11,545 bases of DNA from Ruminococcus sp. UBA3767 (GTDB taxonomy: Bacteria; Bacillota; Clostridia; Oscillospirales; Ruminococcaceae), in assembly GCA_002371625.1 (NCBI GenBank), contig DFFV01000095.1, forward strand, positions 1 through 11,545, read 5' to 3'. The first letter of the stretch is position 1, and each line of letters starts with the position of its first letter. The notes beneath the pieces were generated by a model, which saw nothing but the letters and a program-made list of their open reading frames with translations, was not told where the DNA came from and searched no databases. A program made the translations under genes and the position numbers. Positions 1-5,684 of the stretch are shown piece by piece.

Positions 1-38
1 AATTCACCCTTTTCCGTGCGCCTGACGGTAAAAGATTT

Positions 39-120
39 CGCTGTCTGCGGACAGCGCCAAGGGCTCTGCCCTTGACCCGCAAGCCCTTTTGAGGAAAGGG
101 CTTGACCCCAAACCTTTTTA
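39..120. repeat. Structured intergenic repeat (three hairpins, 30-bp internal periodicity)
   Basis: Three hairpins lie side by side: 39-45 with 50-56 (7 bp, CGCTGTC), 58-64 with 68-74 (7 bp, CAAGGGC) and 80-89 with 95-104 (10 bp, CAAGCCCTTT). The segment also contains an imperfect direct duplication of period 30, CTTGACCCgCAAgCCcTTTT at 71 and CTTGACCCCAAACCTTTTT at 101. This compact, GC-rich, self-complementary architecture is typical of dispersed intergenic repeats in clostridial genomes. No second copy is seen in this window, so the dispersed nature is inference. No coding sequence is recognised in 1-188. I could not find a convincing sigma-A promoter for asnA here, although TTTGACG occurs twice, at 131 and 153. 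Confidence 0.45.
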
Positions 121-174
121 ATATGCACACTTTGACGCATTATCATCGTATATTTGACGATTTAAACGAACTAT

Positions 175-180
175 AAGGAG
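175..180 (+). promoter_or_regulatory. Ribosome binding site deciding the asnA start
   Basis: AAGGAG at 175-180 lies 8 nt before ATG 189. The in-frame GTG at 180 overlaps this site and so is not a plausible start. The protein therefore begins MSRELY at 189. Confidence 0.8.
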
Positions 181-188
181 TGAATAAT

Positions 189-1202
189 ATGTCGAGAGAA
201 CTATATATACCAAAGGGTTACAAGTCAAAGCTGACACTGAGGGAAACTCAGCACGCTATAAAATATATCAAGGACGTTTTTCAGCAGGCACTGGCTTTTG
301 CACTGACGCTGGACAGAGTGACTGCACCGCTTATCGTGCGCAAGGGCAGCGGTATAAACGATGACCTTAACGGCGTTGAGCGCAAGGTAGAATTCACTAT
401 CAAGGAGATAGATGACGGCGAGGCTGAAATAGTACAGTCGCTTGCTAAGTGGAAGAGAATGGCGCTTTACCGTTACGGATACAACGCAGGCGAGGGTATA
501 TATACCGATATGAACGCTATAAGGCGTGATGATGATACCGACAATATCCACTCGGTTTTCGTTGACCAGTGGGACTGGGAAAAGGTCATCACAAGGGAGC
601 AGAGGAACGTTGAGTTCTTAAAGGAAACGGTAAGGTCTATCGTTAAGGCGGTCATCTATACCAAGCGCAAGGTCAGCCTGAGATACCCCGTGCTGACGGG
701 AAAGATAAGTGAGGATGTTTTCTTTATCACAACGCAGGAGCTTGAGGATATGTATCCCGATAAGACTCCCAAGGAGCGTGAAAGACTGATAGTTAAAGAG
801 CACGGAACAGTGTTCCTTATGCAGATAGGCGGCGAGCTCAAAAGCGGCATAAAGCATGACGGAAGAGCGCCGGACTATGATGACTGGTCGCTCAACGGTG
901 ATATACTTATCTGGAACGAGGTTCTGGATAACGCTTTTGAGATATCTTCAATGGGAATAAGAGTTGATGAAAAGTCACTTGAAAAGCAGCTGGAGATATG
1001 CGGCGCACAGGGAAGAATGAAATATGATTACCACAAAATGATCGCAGACGGCACACTGCCGCTGACTATCGGCGGAGGCATAGGTCAGTCAAGGCTGTGT
1101 ATGCTGCTGCTTGAAAAGGCACATATAGGAGAGGTACAGGCTTCTATCTGGTCAGATGAGATGACCGAAAAATGCAAGGAAAACGGCATAGTATTGCTGT
1201 AA
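189..1202 (+). CDS. asnA: Aspartate-ammonia ligase (asparagine synthetase A)
   Basis: This enzyme makes asparagine from aspartate and ammonia, using ATP (AMP-forming) in the cytoplasm. The 337-residue product is the usual length of the family (E. coli AsnA is 330). It is a class II aminoacyl-tRNA-synthetase-like fold without a tRNA-binding domain. I recognise family motifs in order: SGINDDLNGVERKV (about 54-67), QSLAKWKR (83-90), HSVFVDQWDWE (121-131), DGRAPDYDDWS (224-234), LNGDILIWN (235-243), ELSSMGIRVD-like EISSMGIRVD (251-260), and the ATP-binding motif-3-like GGGIGQSRLCMLLL (295-308). The start is ATG 189, chosen by ribosome-site spacing. A thymidylate-kinase-like gene follows after 12 bp and is probably cotranscribed. 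No T-box leader is seen upstream, so regulation is unknown. Confidence 0.96.
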   Translation: MSRELYIPKGYKSKLTLRETQHAIKYIKDVFQQALAFALTLDRVTAPLIVRKGSGINDDLNGVERKVEFTIKEIDDGEAEIVQSLAKWKRMALYRYGYNAGEGIYTDMNAIRRDDDTDNIHSVFVDQWDWEKVITREQRNVEFLKETVRSIVKAVIYTKRKVSLRYPVLTGKISEDVFFITTQELEDMYPDKTPKERERLIVKEHGTVFLMQIGGELKSGIKHDGRAPDYDDWSLNGDILIWNEVLDNAFEISSMGIRVDEKSLEKQLEICGAQGRMKYDYHKMIADGTLPLTIGGGIGQSRLCMLLLEKAHIGEVQASIWSDEMTEKCKENGIVLL

Positions 1203-1214
1203 ACGGAGGACAAG

Positions 1215-1868
1215 ATGAAAGGCAGACTTATCGTTATAGAGGGACTTGACGGCAGCGGAAAGGCTACGCAGGCAAAGCTGCTTGCAAAAACACTTGCCGG
1301 GCAGGGCGAAAGGGTGAGGGAGATAACCTTTCCCGACTACGAGAGCGATTCTTCGGCGCTGGTGAAAATGTATCTTCACGGGAAGTTCGGCAGCAAGCCG
1401 GGTGATGTAAATGCTTATGCGGCTTCGGCTTTTTATGCGGTGGACAGATACGCCAGCTACAAGACCGACTGGGGTGAGCTTTACAACAGCGGTGCAACGA
1501 TAATCGCAGACAGATATGCCACTTCAAACGGTATCCATCAGTGCTCAAAGCTGGATGATGAGAGCTGGGACGGTTACCTTGAATGGCTGGACGATTTTGA
1601 ATACAAAAAGCTGGGCATACCTGCACCGGATATGGTCATCTATCTCAAAGCCGATACCGATGTGAGCCAGAAGCTGATGACGGGAAGATATAATGGCGAT
1701 GAGAGCAAAAAGGATATACACGAGGGGGATATCGAGTATCTCAAGCGCTCGCAGAAAGCTGCGGCTTACTGTGCGCAAAAGCTCGGCTGGAAAACGGTGG
1801 AGTGCGTTAAGGACGGAAAGATGAGATCTATCGAGGATATCCACGCAGAGATAATGGAGCTTATATAA
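1215..1868 (+). CDS. Thymidylate kinase-like nucleoside monophosphate kinase
   Basis: Probably phosphorylates dTMP to dTDP with ATP, or acts on a related nucleotide. The 217-residue protein has the TMPK layout: P-loop GLDGSGKATQ (10-19), a TFPDYES segment (38-44) where TMPKs place substrate-contact residues, the DRY motif with catalytic-region Asp99-Arg100-Tyr101, and a LID-like segment GRYNGDESKKD (157-167). The residue after the P-loop lysine is Ala17 rather than Ser/Thr, which normally helps coordinate Mg. The following Thr18 could compensate, and I recall the same GKATQ variant in other clostridial homologues. The start ATG has GGAGG 5 nt upstream. It lies 12 bp after asnA on the same strand and ends just before a strong terminator, so asnA and this gene look like a two-gene operon. 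Whether it is the housekeeping tmk or a paralogue cannot be decided from this window. Confidence 0.85.
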   Translation: MKGRLIVIEGLDGSGKATQAKLLAKTLAGQGERVREITFPDYESDSSALVKMYLHGKFGSKPGDVNAYAASAFYAVDRYASYKTDWGELYNSGATIIADRYATSNGIHQCSKLDDESWDGYLEWLDDFEYKKLGIPAPDMVIYLKADTDVSQKLMTGRYNGDESKKDIHEGDIEYLKRSQKAAAYCAQKLGWKTVECVKDGKMRSIEDIHAEIMELI

Positions 1869-1873
1869 ACAGC

Positions 1874-1906
1874 AAGAACCACCTCAGGCGAGGTGGTTCT
1901 TTATTT
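1874..1906. terminator. Rho-independent terminator between convergent units
   Basis: A perfect 12-bp stem (AAGAACCACCTC 1874-1885 with its complement 1890-1901, loop AGGC) is followed by TTATTT. It ends the asnA operon. The arms start with AA and end with TT, and the antisense gene stops at 1909, so it may also act for the minus strand. Confidence 0.9.
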
Positions 1907-1908
1907 GT

Positions 1909-3513
1909 TCACTGCACTGTGTATTGTGTTCCGTTAAAGGTCACGGATACGACTTTATCGGCGGCAATATCTTTTTCAAAGTATATTGTTGCACTTGTTC
2001 CTTTGTTGTTTGGAGTGCCGACACTGCCTCCCAGCATACCGATATCGGCTTGTGTCAGAGTAGTTCCGTCTGCATATTTTACGGTTATGTTTTTCGCAGA
2101 GATCGTTGATCTGATATTATTTGCTGTCAAATGGAAATCGGAAAGGAAGAGGGTCTTGCCGTCTTTGGAACGCAAGGTTCTTTCTTTTTTGTTTTTGTTT
2201 ATGGTTATTTCTATATGTCTTCCCTCTGCTGCCAGTGCAGATGCGGTGCTTTCGCTTGCCCCGTCAGGTGCGCCGGGACTGTTGTCAGGGAGCCTGAAAA
2301 CAGCGGTCACGGTATCTCCGTTTGCGACCTTATCGTTTTCATTATGACCTGCAAAGCACACATTTGCTATCAGCGTGTTATCAGACACCATTTCAACGTA
2401 GCCACCTATCAATTTGTTCATCAATGCATCGTTTGATGCCTGATAGCTAACACCAAGGTCTTTGTTCAAATATTTTTTAGCCTCGTCGTTGAGCGCAGTC
2501 AGCTTGACAGTTGCGATCATTCCGTGGTCAGATGCTTTTGTCTGGACAAGCTCTGTCTTGAACTTCTCATTTCCCTGCTTTGCAGGCTTGAACTCAATGC
2601 CGTCATAAGTGATGCTTTCAATGTCTGCGGTGTTCAGCTTTTCCTTGAAATAACTCAGCGAATAGCTCAGATAGTCCGAAAAACCTGCGCCGCCGTTGCT
2701 GTCACTTCCGGTGAGTTCCTTGACCGAGCCGTCCTTGTATTTTATTGTATACAGATACCTTTTCTGAGGATCGCTGGGATTGTGCCCCGATGCAATGTAG
2801 TGATCGGTGAGCCAGATGTCCTCGCCCTTGTCGGATCTGAGATTAAGCTCACACGGGGTGATCGGAATGTTAAAGGATACCTTTCTTCCCGGATCCGTGA
2901 TCGCACCGCTTGGATCGGAGGGGAACCTTAAAAATATATCCACTCCAAGGTTGCTCTCAAATCCCGTGAATTTCTGCGGCACAAAGCTTACCTGCATGGT
3001 GCAGCTGTCGCCGTTTGTAACAGGGGTGGAAAAGGACATAGCTGCTATGCCTGTGCCAAAAAAGTTCTGATCCGATGAGAGCTTGTCTCCCTGCTCTTTG
3101 ATAAGCGTCTTTCCCTTTTCAGTAAGTCCCGTAAGTTTCAATGTGGCACACATACCGTGGGCGCCGCCAATAATATCGGTGACCTCTGTCCTGAAGTCGC
3201 CCTGAGCCGAGGGAGTTACGACTGCGGGCTGCTGAGCCGTTGTAACCTTCGGGGTAGCTGCGCCGGCAGAGGGTGTGCTTTGGGTATCATCATGACCAAA
3301 GGACGAAAAACCTATCCCTGCACATATTGCAATAGCAGCTGCGGCAGTGGTCACGGCAGCGATTCTACCTGTGGAGTGGTGCTTAATGTGTGCGCCATAG
3401 CTGCTGCTTTGCTTCTCGCCCGATAGAATATCGTCTATTGCAGCTTTGTCAGCCCCGACAGAGCTGATATATTCTTTATACATCTGTTCTGCACTTGTTT
3501 TTTTGTTCATCAT
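1909..3513 (-). CDS. Membrane-anchored anti-sigma-like protein with duplicated extracellular domain
   Basis: Probably restrains the ECF sigma factor encoded just upstream and senses something outside the cell; this is inferred from gene order. In the 534-residue product, residues 1-49 are cytoplasmic, about 51-71 form one membrane helix (IAAVTTAAAAIAICAGIGF), 74-105 are a Thr/Pro/Ala linker, and the rest is extracellular. The ectodomain holds two related halves, about 107-307 and 318-533. Both contain F(R/K)TE, HGM(C/I)AT(L/V)KLT, LRS..G...(W/F)L(T/S)D, a Y.DG strand and a closing V/I-(T/S)-(Y/V) strand. No classical zinc anti-sigma motif is seen in the short cytoplasmic part. Its first ATG (3511-3513) overlaps the sigma stop codon as ATGA, so the two are translationally coupled. 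The second ATG at 3508-3510 has better spacing (7 nt) from the AGGAGG site inside the sigma gene and may be the real start. Confidence 0.7.
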   Translation of the reverse strand: MMNKKTSAEQMYKEYISSVGADKAAIDDILSGEKQSSSYGAHIKHHSTGRIAAVTTAAAAIAICAGIGFSSFGHDDTQSTPSAGAATPKVTTAQQPAVVTPSAQGDFRTEVTDIIGGAHGMCATLKLTGLTEKGKTLIKEQGDKLSSDQNFFGTGIAAMSFSTPVTNGDSCTMQVSFVPQKFTGFESNLGVDIFLRFPSDPSGAITDPGRKVSFNIPITPCELNLRSDKGEDIWLTDHYIASGHNPSDPQKRYLYTIKYKDGSVKELTGSDSNGGAGFSDYLSYSLSYFKEKLNTADIESITYDGIEFKPAKQGNEKFKTELVQTKASDHGMIATVKLTALNDEAKKYLNKDLGVSYQASNDALMNKLIGGYVEMVSDNTLIANVCFAGHNENDKVANGDTVTAVFRLPDNSPGAPDGASESTASALAAEGRHIEITINKNKKERTLRSKDGKTLFLSDFHLTANNIRSTISAKNITVKYADGTTLTQADIGMLGGSVGTPNNKGTSATIYFEKDIAADKVVSVTFNGTQYTVQ

Positions 3514-3986
3514 AATTCCTCCTTTTCATAAGCCTTCTGTAAGAGCTTTTTACCACGCCTTATCAGTGATGCTGTTGTGTTTGCGCCCTTGCCCAGAGCC
3601 TTTGCTGTCTGCGCTATCGTAAAGCCCTGCGCAAGATGCAGCATAAGCGGCAGACGATATTTTTCGGGAAGTGACAGCATTGCTCTTGCCGCTGCACGCT
3701 TTGCAAGGGTGTGTTCATCGCTATCGCCTTTTTCGCAGGTGTCGTCAAGCGGCTGGGTCTTTCTGCGGTGCGCTGACTTGGCTATGTTCTTTGCAGTGTT
3801 TACTGCGACCTTTATCAGCCAGGCAAGCTCCTTTTCTTCACTGATATTTTCCTGAGAAAGAAAGCGCAGAAATGCCTCCTCGGCACAATCCTGTGCTGTA
3901 TGGATATCGCCTGTAAAGTGCCACGCTGCCCTTACAACAGTATCTGCATGCTTTTCGTACGCCAAAGCAGTGCGCTGTTTATCCAT
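3510..3986 (-). CDS. ECF-type RNA polymerase sigma factor
   Basis: An alternative sigma factor that would direct RNA polymerase to a small regulon. The 158-residue protein shows a sigma region 2 (about 8-75) with helix AQDCAEEAFLRFL (31-43) and the core-binding/-10 recognition part LAWLIKVAVNTAKNIAKSAHRRK. Region 4 (about 95-155) contains LPEKYRLPLMLHLAQGFTIAQTAKALGKGANTTASLIRRGKKLL, a helix-turn-helix for the -35 element. The length is typical of minimal ECF factors, with no region 1.1 or 3. AGGAGG at 3995-4000 is 8 nt before ATG. The stop codon overlaps the start of the anti-sigma-like gene, the classic ECF/anti-sigma pair arrangement. The exact ECF group is not assigned. Confidence 0.88.
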   Translation of the reverse strand: MDKQRTALAYEKHADTVVRAAWHFTGDIHTAQDCAEEAFLRFLSQENISEEKELAWLIKVAVNTAKNIAKSAHRRKTQPLDDTCEKGDSDEHTLAKRAAARAMLSLPEKYRLPLMLHLAQGFTIAQTAKALGKGANTTASLIRRGKKLLQKAYEKEEL

Positions 3987-3994
3987 ATTATCTT

Positions 3995-4048
3995 CCTCCT
4001 CTCATCGCTCTTACTATATAAACAATCCACAGGTGCATATTTGTGCAC
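3995..4048 (-). promoter_or_regulatory. Putative promoter region and operator-like inverted repeat of the sigma/anti-sigma operon
   Basis: On the minus strand there is a -10-like TATAGT (complement of 4013-4018) with no good sigma-A -35. This would give a very short 5' leader carrying the AGGAGG site at 3995-4000. Upstream, GTGCA (4033-4037) and TGCAC (4044-4048) form an inverted repeat with a 6-nt spacer, about where a -35 element or an operator would sit. Autoregulation by the sigma factor would be usual for this class but is not shown here. Confidence 0.35.
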
Positions 4049-4063
4049 GAAAAAATTATTTTC

Positions 4064-4098
4064 AAAAAAAGCTGCCCGGTTTTATTCAGACAGCTTTT
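4064..4098 (-). terminator. Rho-independent terminator after the reverse transcriptase
   Basis: Read on the minus strand, AAAAGCTG (complement of 4091-4098) pairs with CAGCTTTT (complement of 4067-4074) around a 16-nt loop. The T-run continues to 4064. It lies 3 bp after the RT stop codon and separates the RT from the sigma operon. Confidence 0.65.
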
Positions 4099-4101
4099 GG
4101 T

Positions 4102-5289
4102 TTATTGGGTTTTGTATTTGTGAAATTCATTCACCAGGCTGCGCAGGCCGAGCTGCTTGATGTGCCCGTAGGTGATGCGGTAGTTGCCCTTGTAGTATCT
4201 TCCCGTGAAGATGAACCGCACGTTCTGCACAAGGTAAGCGTCAAGCTCACGCAGGCTGCGGTCGGTGGTGAGAACGGGAAAGTACCAGCGGCACCATGTC
4301 AGCTCGCTGCCCTCCTGCGTGGCATAGAATTTTTTATTGAATATGCGTATCAGCTCTGCGGCGCATTCGTCACTGCTCAGCCCCTTTTTGCATTTTCTGC
4401 GGTAAAGCATTGCAGCCTTGCGCTTGATCTTTGCTTTCATTTTTCTCACCGCCGCTTGTGAAAGGTCGGTCTCGCCGCTGCGGTATCCAAATCCGAGAAA
4501 ATCCCACGGCTCGCCCGGAGCACTGAGAAAGAACTTTTCCTCGTTCAGCTCCAGCCCCTTTGCCTTAACGTGCTCCTTGATAAGCTCGTAATACTCAATT
4601 GCCTGCTGCCTTGTCTGCGCAAGCACGAGTATGTCGTCCGAATAGCGGAAATATGGCACGCCAAGGAGCTCAAAACGCCTGTCAAGGTCGGTGAGATAAA
4701 TGTTTGCGCAAAATGCTGAAAGGGGAGTGCCTGCCATTGCACCACGGTTTTCACATACCTCGCTGTTTTTCCACATCGCCTTGTCGAGCGAGAAAAGCTG
4801 TGTAAGAAAGCTGAGCAGCTTTTCATCATCTGTAATAAAATCAGCAAGCTCACGCACAAGCAGCTGCGAGGGCATTGAGTTGAAATAATCGTGAATGTCC
4901 AGCTTTAGCACCCATGCGCTGTCGATATCGTCTGTCCTGCGCAGCTCCCTGATCGCATCGTGCGCAGTCCGCTGCCGCCTGAAAGAATAACAGCTTTTGC
5001 AAAGCAGTCCGTCGTATTTGTACATCAGCCACGTCATCAGCTTCAGCACCCATACCTCATTCTCGGGGAAAGTATAAATGACACGCTTTTTGCCGCTTGA
5101 GCCTTTGTTGATAAGCCTTTTTGCCGGGAGCGAAAAGCTAAGCGTTTGTGCTAAGGGAAGATATTTCTTGTTCGTGATGTAGCTTTGGAGAAACTCTTTT
5201 TCTCTTTTGGTCATATTGTCACGGGAGAGCTTGTACTGCCTGAACTGCTCCCATACCTCTTCATTTTTAAGACTATCTGTCAGCGACAC
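4102..5289 (-). CDS. Stand-alone reverse transcriptase of a putative RT-ncRNA (defence-type) system
   Basis: An RNA-directed DNA polymerase of 395 residues. Core motifs in order are KKRVIYTFPENEVWVLKLM (67-85, RT1/2 region), WVLKLDIHDYFNSM (126-139, motif A, Asp131), GTPLSAFCANIYL (187-199, motif B), YSDD (216-219, motif C, Asp218/219), GLELNEEKFFL (245-255, motif D) and WDFLGFGY (262-269, motif E). A basic thumb (about 276-303) and a C-terminal domain ending NYRITYGHIKQLGLRSLVNEFHKY follow. I see no HNH endonuclease, group II maturase motif, retron VTG or NAxxH motif, or DGR-type SQ motif. All catalytic residues are present, so it should be active. The start is GTG 5289, 7 nt after GGGGAGG. 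The gene follows a structured leader with its own promoter and has its own terminator, so it is a self-contained unit between housekeeping genes. The closest architectural match I know is the UG/DRT group (for example DRT2), but that assignment is inference. Confidence 0.9.
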   Translation of the reverse strand: MSLTDSLKNEEVWEQFRQYKLSRDNMTKREKEFLQSYITNKKYLPLAQTLSFSLPAKRLINKGSSGKKRVIYTFPENEVWVLKLMTWLMYKYDGLLCKSCYSFRRQRTAHDAIRELRRTDDIDSAWVLKLDIHDYFNSMPSQLLVRELADFITDDEKLLSFLTQLFSLDKAMWKNSEVCENRGAMAGTPLSAFCANIYLTDLDRRFELLGVPYFRYSDDILVLAQTRQQAIEYYELIKEHVKAKGLELNEEKFFLSAPGEPWDFLGFGYRSGETDLSQAAVRKMKAKIKRKAAMLYRRKCKKGLSSDECAAELIRIFNKKFYATQEGSELTWCRWYFPVLTTDRSLRELDAYLVQNVRFIFTGRYYKGNYRITYGHIKQLGLRSLVNEFHKYKTQ

Positions 5290-5296
5290 TCTTATA

Positions 5297-5303
5297 CCTC
5301 CCC
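5297..5303 (-). promoter_or_regulatory. Ribosome binding site fixing a GTG start for the RT
   Basis: GGGGAGG on the minus strand lies 7 nt upstream of GTG 5289. No in-frame ATG is better placed, so the RT begins MSLTDSL from GTG. Confidence 0.8.
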
Positions 5304-5311
5304 GTTAACCT

Positions 5312-5364
5312 AAAAAGGCGAGATGCGAACTGGACCGGACGATACTTTCAAAGTCGTATCGCCT
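5312..5364 (-). terminator. Possible attenuator/terminator at the 3' end of the RT leader RNA
   Basis: On the minus strand AGGCGA (5364-5359) can pair with UCGCCU (5321-5316), followed directly by UUUU and the RT ribosome site about 10 nt later. The pairing competes with the nested hairpin 5363-5337 and partly with the 5'-3' pairing of the leader (5327-5320). It could set the ratio of free ncRNA to RT mRNA. The stem is short and the long interior makes this tentative. Confidence 0.35.
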
Positions 5365-5541
5365 CAGCTGCCGCCTCTCACCTGTGATATCTGAAAGAAG
5401 GAGAGAACGCTTTGAATTAAGCGTAGCTTAATGTACAAGACTGAACGTATCCCGACTGTCTGCAAAGCCTTTTTAATTATTAAAAGGTACGCTTCGCCCC
5501 ACCGCAGACGCAGCTGATGCCGCATCTCCTTCTTTACGAAC
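5312..5541 (-). ncRNA. Candidate structured noncoding RNA preceding the reverse transcriptase
   Basis: From the predicted start near 5541 to a U-run at 5315-5312 there are about 230 nt without a conventional gene but dense with pairing. (a) An 11-nt segment AAAGAAGGAGA (5535-5525) pairs perfectly with 5404-5394 around a 120-nt loop. (b) GAGAUGCG (5528-5521) pairs perfectly with CGCAUCUC (5327-5320) near the 3' end. (c) Hairpin AUUAAGC-UAC-GCUUAAU (5432-5416, 7 bp). (d) Hairpin CCUUUU/AAAAGG near 5487-5468. (e) GUCUGC/GCAGAC (5509-5504 with 5463-5458). (f) Hairpin GGCGAUAC/GUAUCGUCC (5363-5337). The whole segment belongs to the RT transcript, because metG starts from its own promoter further right. 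It may be the template and/or cofactor of the RT, as msr-msd RNA is for retrons and the upstream ncRNA is for DRT2. The ends and the function are predictions. Confidence 0.6.
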
Positions 5542-5547
5542 GGGCTT

Positions 5548-5576
5548 ATTATATCACACGCCGCACATTCTGTCAA
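5548..5576 (-). promoter_or_regulatory. Perfect sigma-A promoter for the ncRNA-RT unit
   Basis: On the minus strand TTGACA (5576-5571), a 17-bp spacer and TATAAT (5553-5548) match the sigma-A consensus at all 12 positions. Transcription should start around 5541 and enter the structured leader, about 250 nt before the RT start codon. Confidence 0.9.
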
Positions 5577-5595
5577 TAGGGGCGCTGCCTGCGGC

Positions 5596-5624
5596 TTGAC
5601 TAAGGTGATAAAAAGGTGTATAAT
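5596..5624 (+). promoter_or_regulatory. Sigma-A promoter of metG
   Basis: TTGACT (5596-5601), a 17-bp spacer and TATAAT (5619-5624) match 11 of 12 consensus positions. The start is expected near 5631, about 54 nt before the metG ATG. It is back to back with the ncRNA-RT promoter, with 19 bp between the two -35 elements. Confidence 0.88.
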
Positions 5625-5633
5625 ATTATGAGT

Positions 5634-5657
5634 GCCTTGCACAGCGGTGTGCAGGGC
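5634..5657 (+). promoter_or_regulatory. 5' UTR hairpin of metG mRNA
   Basis: GCCTTGCACA (5634-5643) pairs with TGTGCAGGGC (5648-5657) around a GCGG loop, 10 bp with one G-U. It starts within a few bases of the predicted mRNA 5' end, so it may act as a 5' stabiliser. It is not followed by a U-run and no T-box sequence is present. Confidence 0.55.
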
Positions 5658-5684
5658 AACACATTAAAACAGGAGGAATGAAAA

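Noticed and set aside
4102..5541. Group II intron, retron or DGR
   Set aside because: No maturase or endonuclease domain, no domain V-like element after the ORF, no retron VTG/NAxxH motifs and no template/variable repeat pair were seen. A retron-like a1/a2 pairing exists, so retron is disfavoured rather than excluded.
5364..5642. A 92-codon minus-strand frame as a conventional protein gene
   Set aside because: Its first ATG at 5642 lies upstream of the -35 of the promoter that would transcribe it, and it has no ribosome site there. The internal ATG at 5525 directly abuts AAGGAG with no spacer. The frame is kept only as a possible endless-ORF observation.
5290..5684. T-box or other riboswitch controlling metG
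   Set aside because: The metG transcript should start near 5631, so most of this stretch is not in its leader. No AGGGTGGNACCGCG-type T-box sequence is seen on the plus strand.
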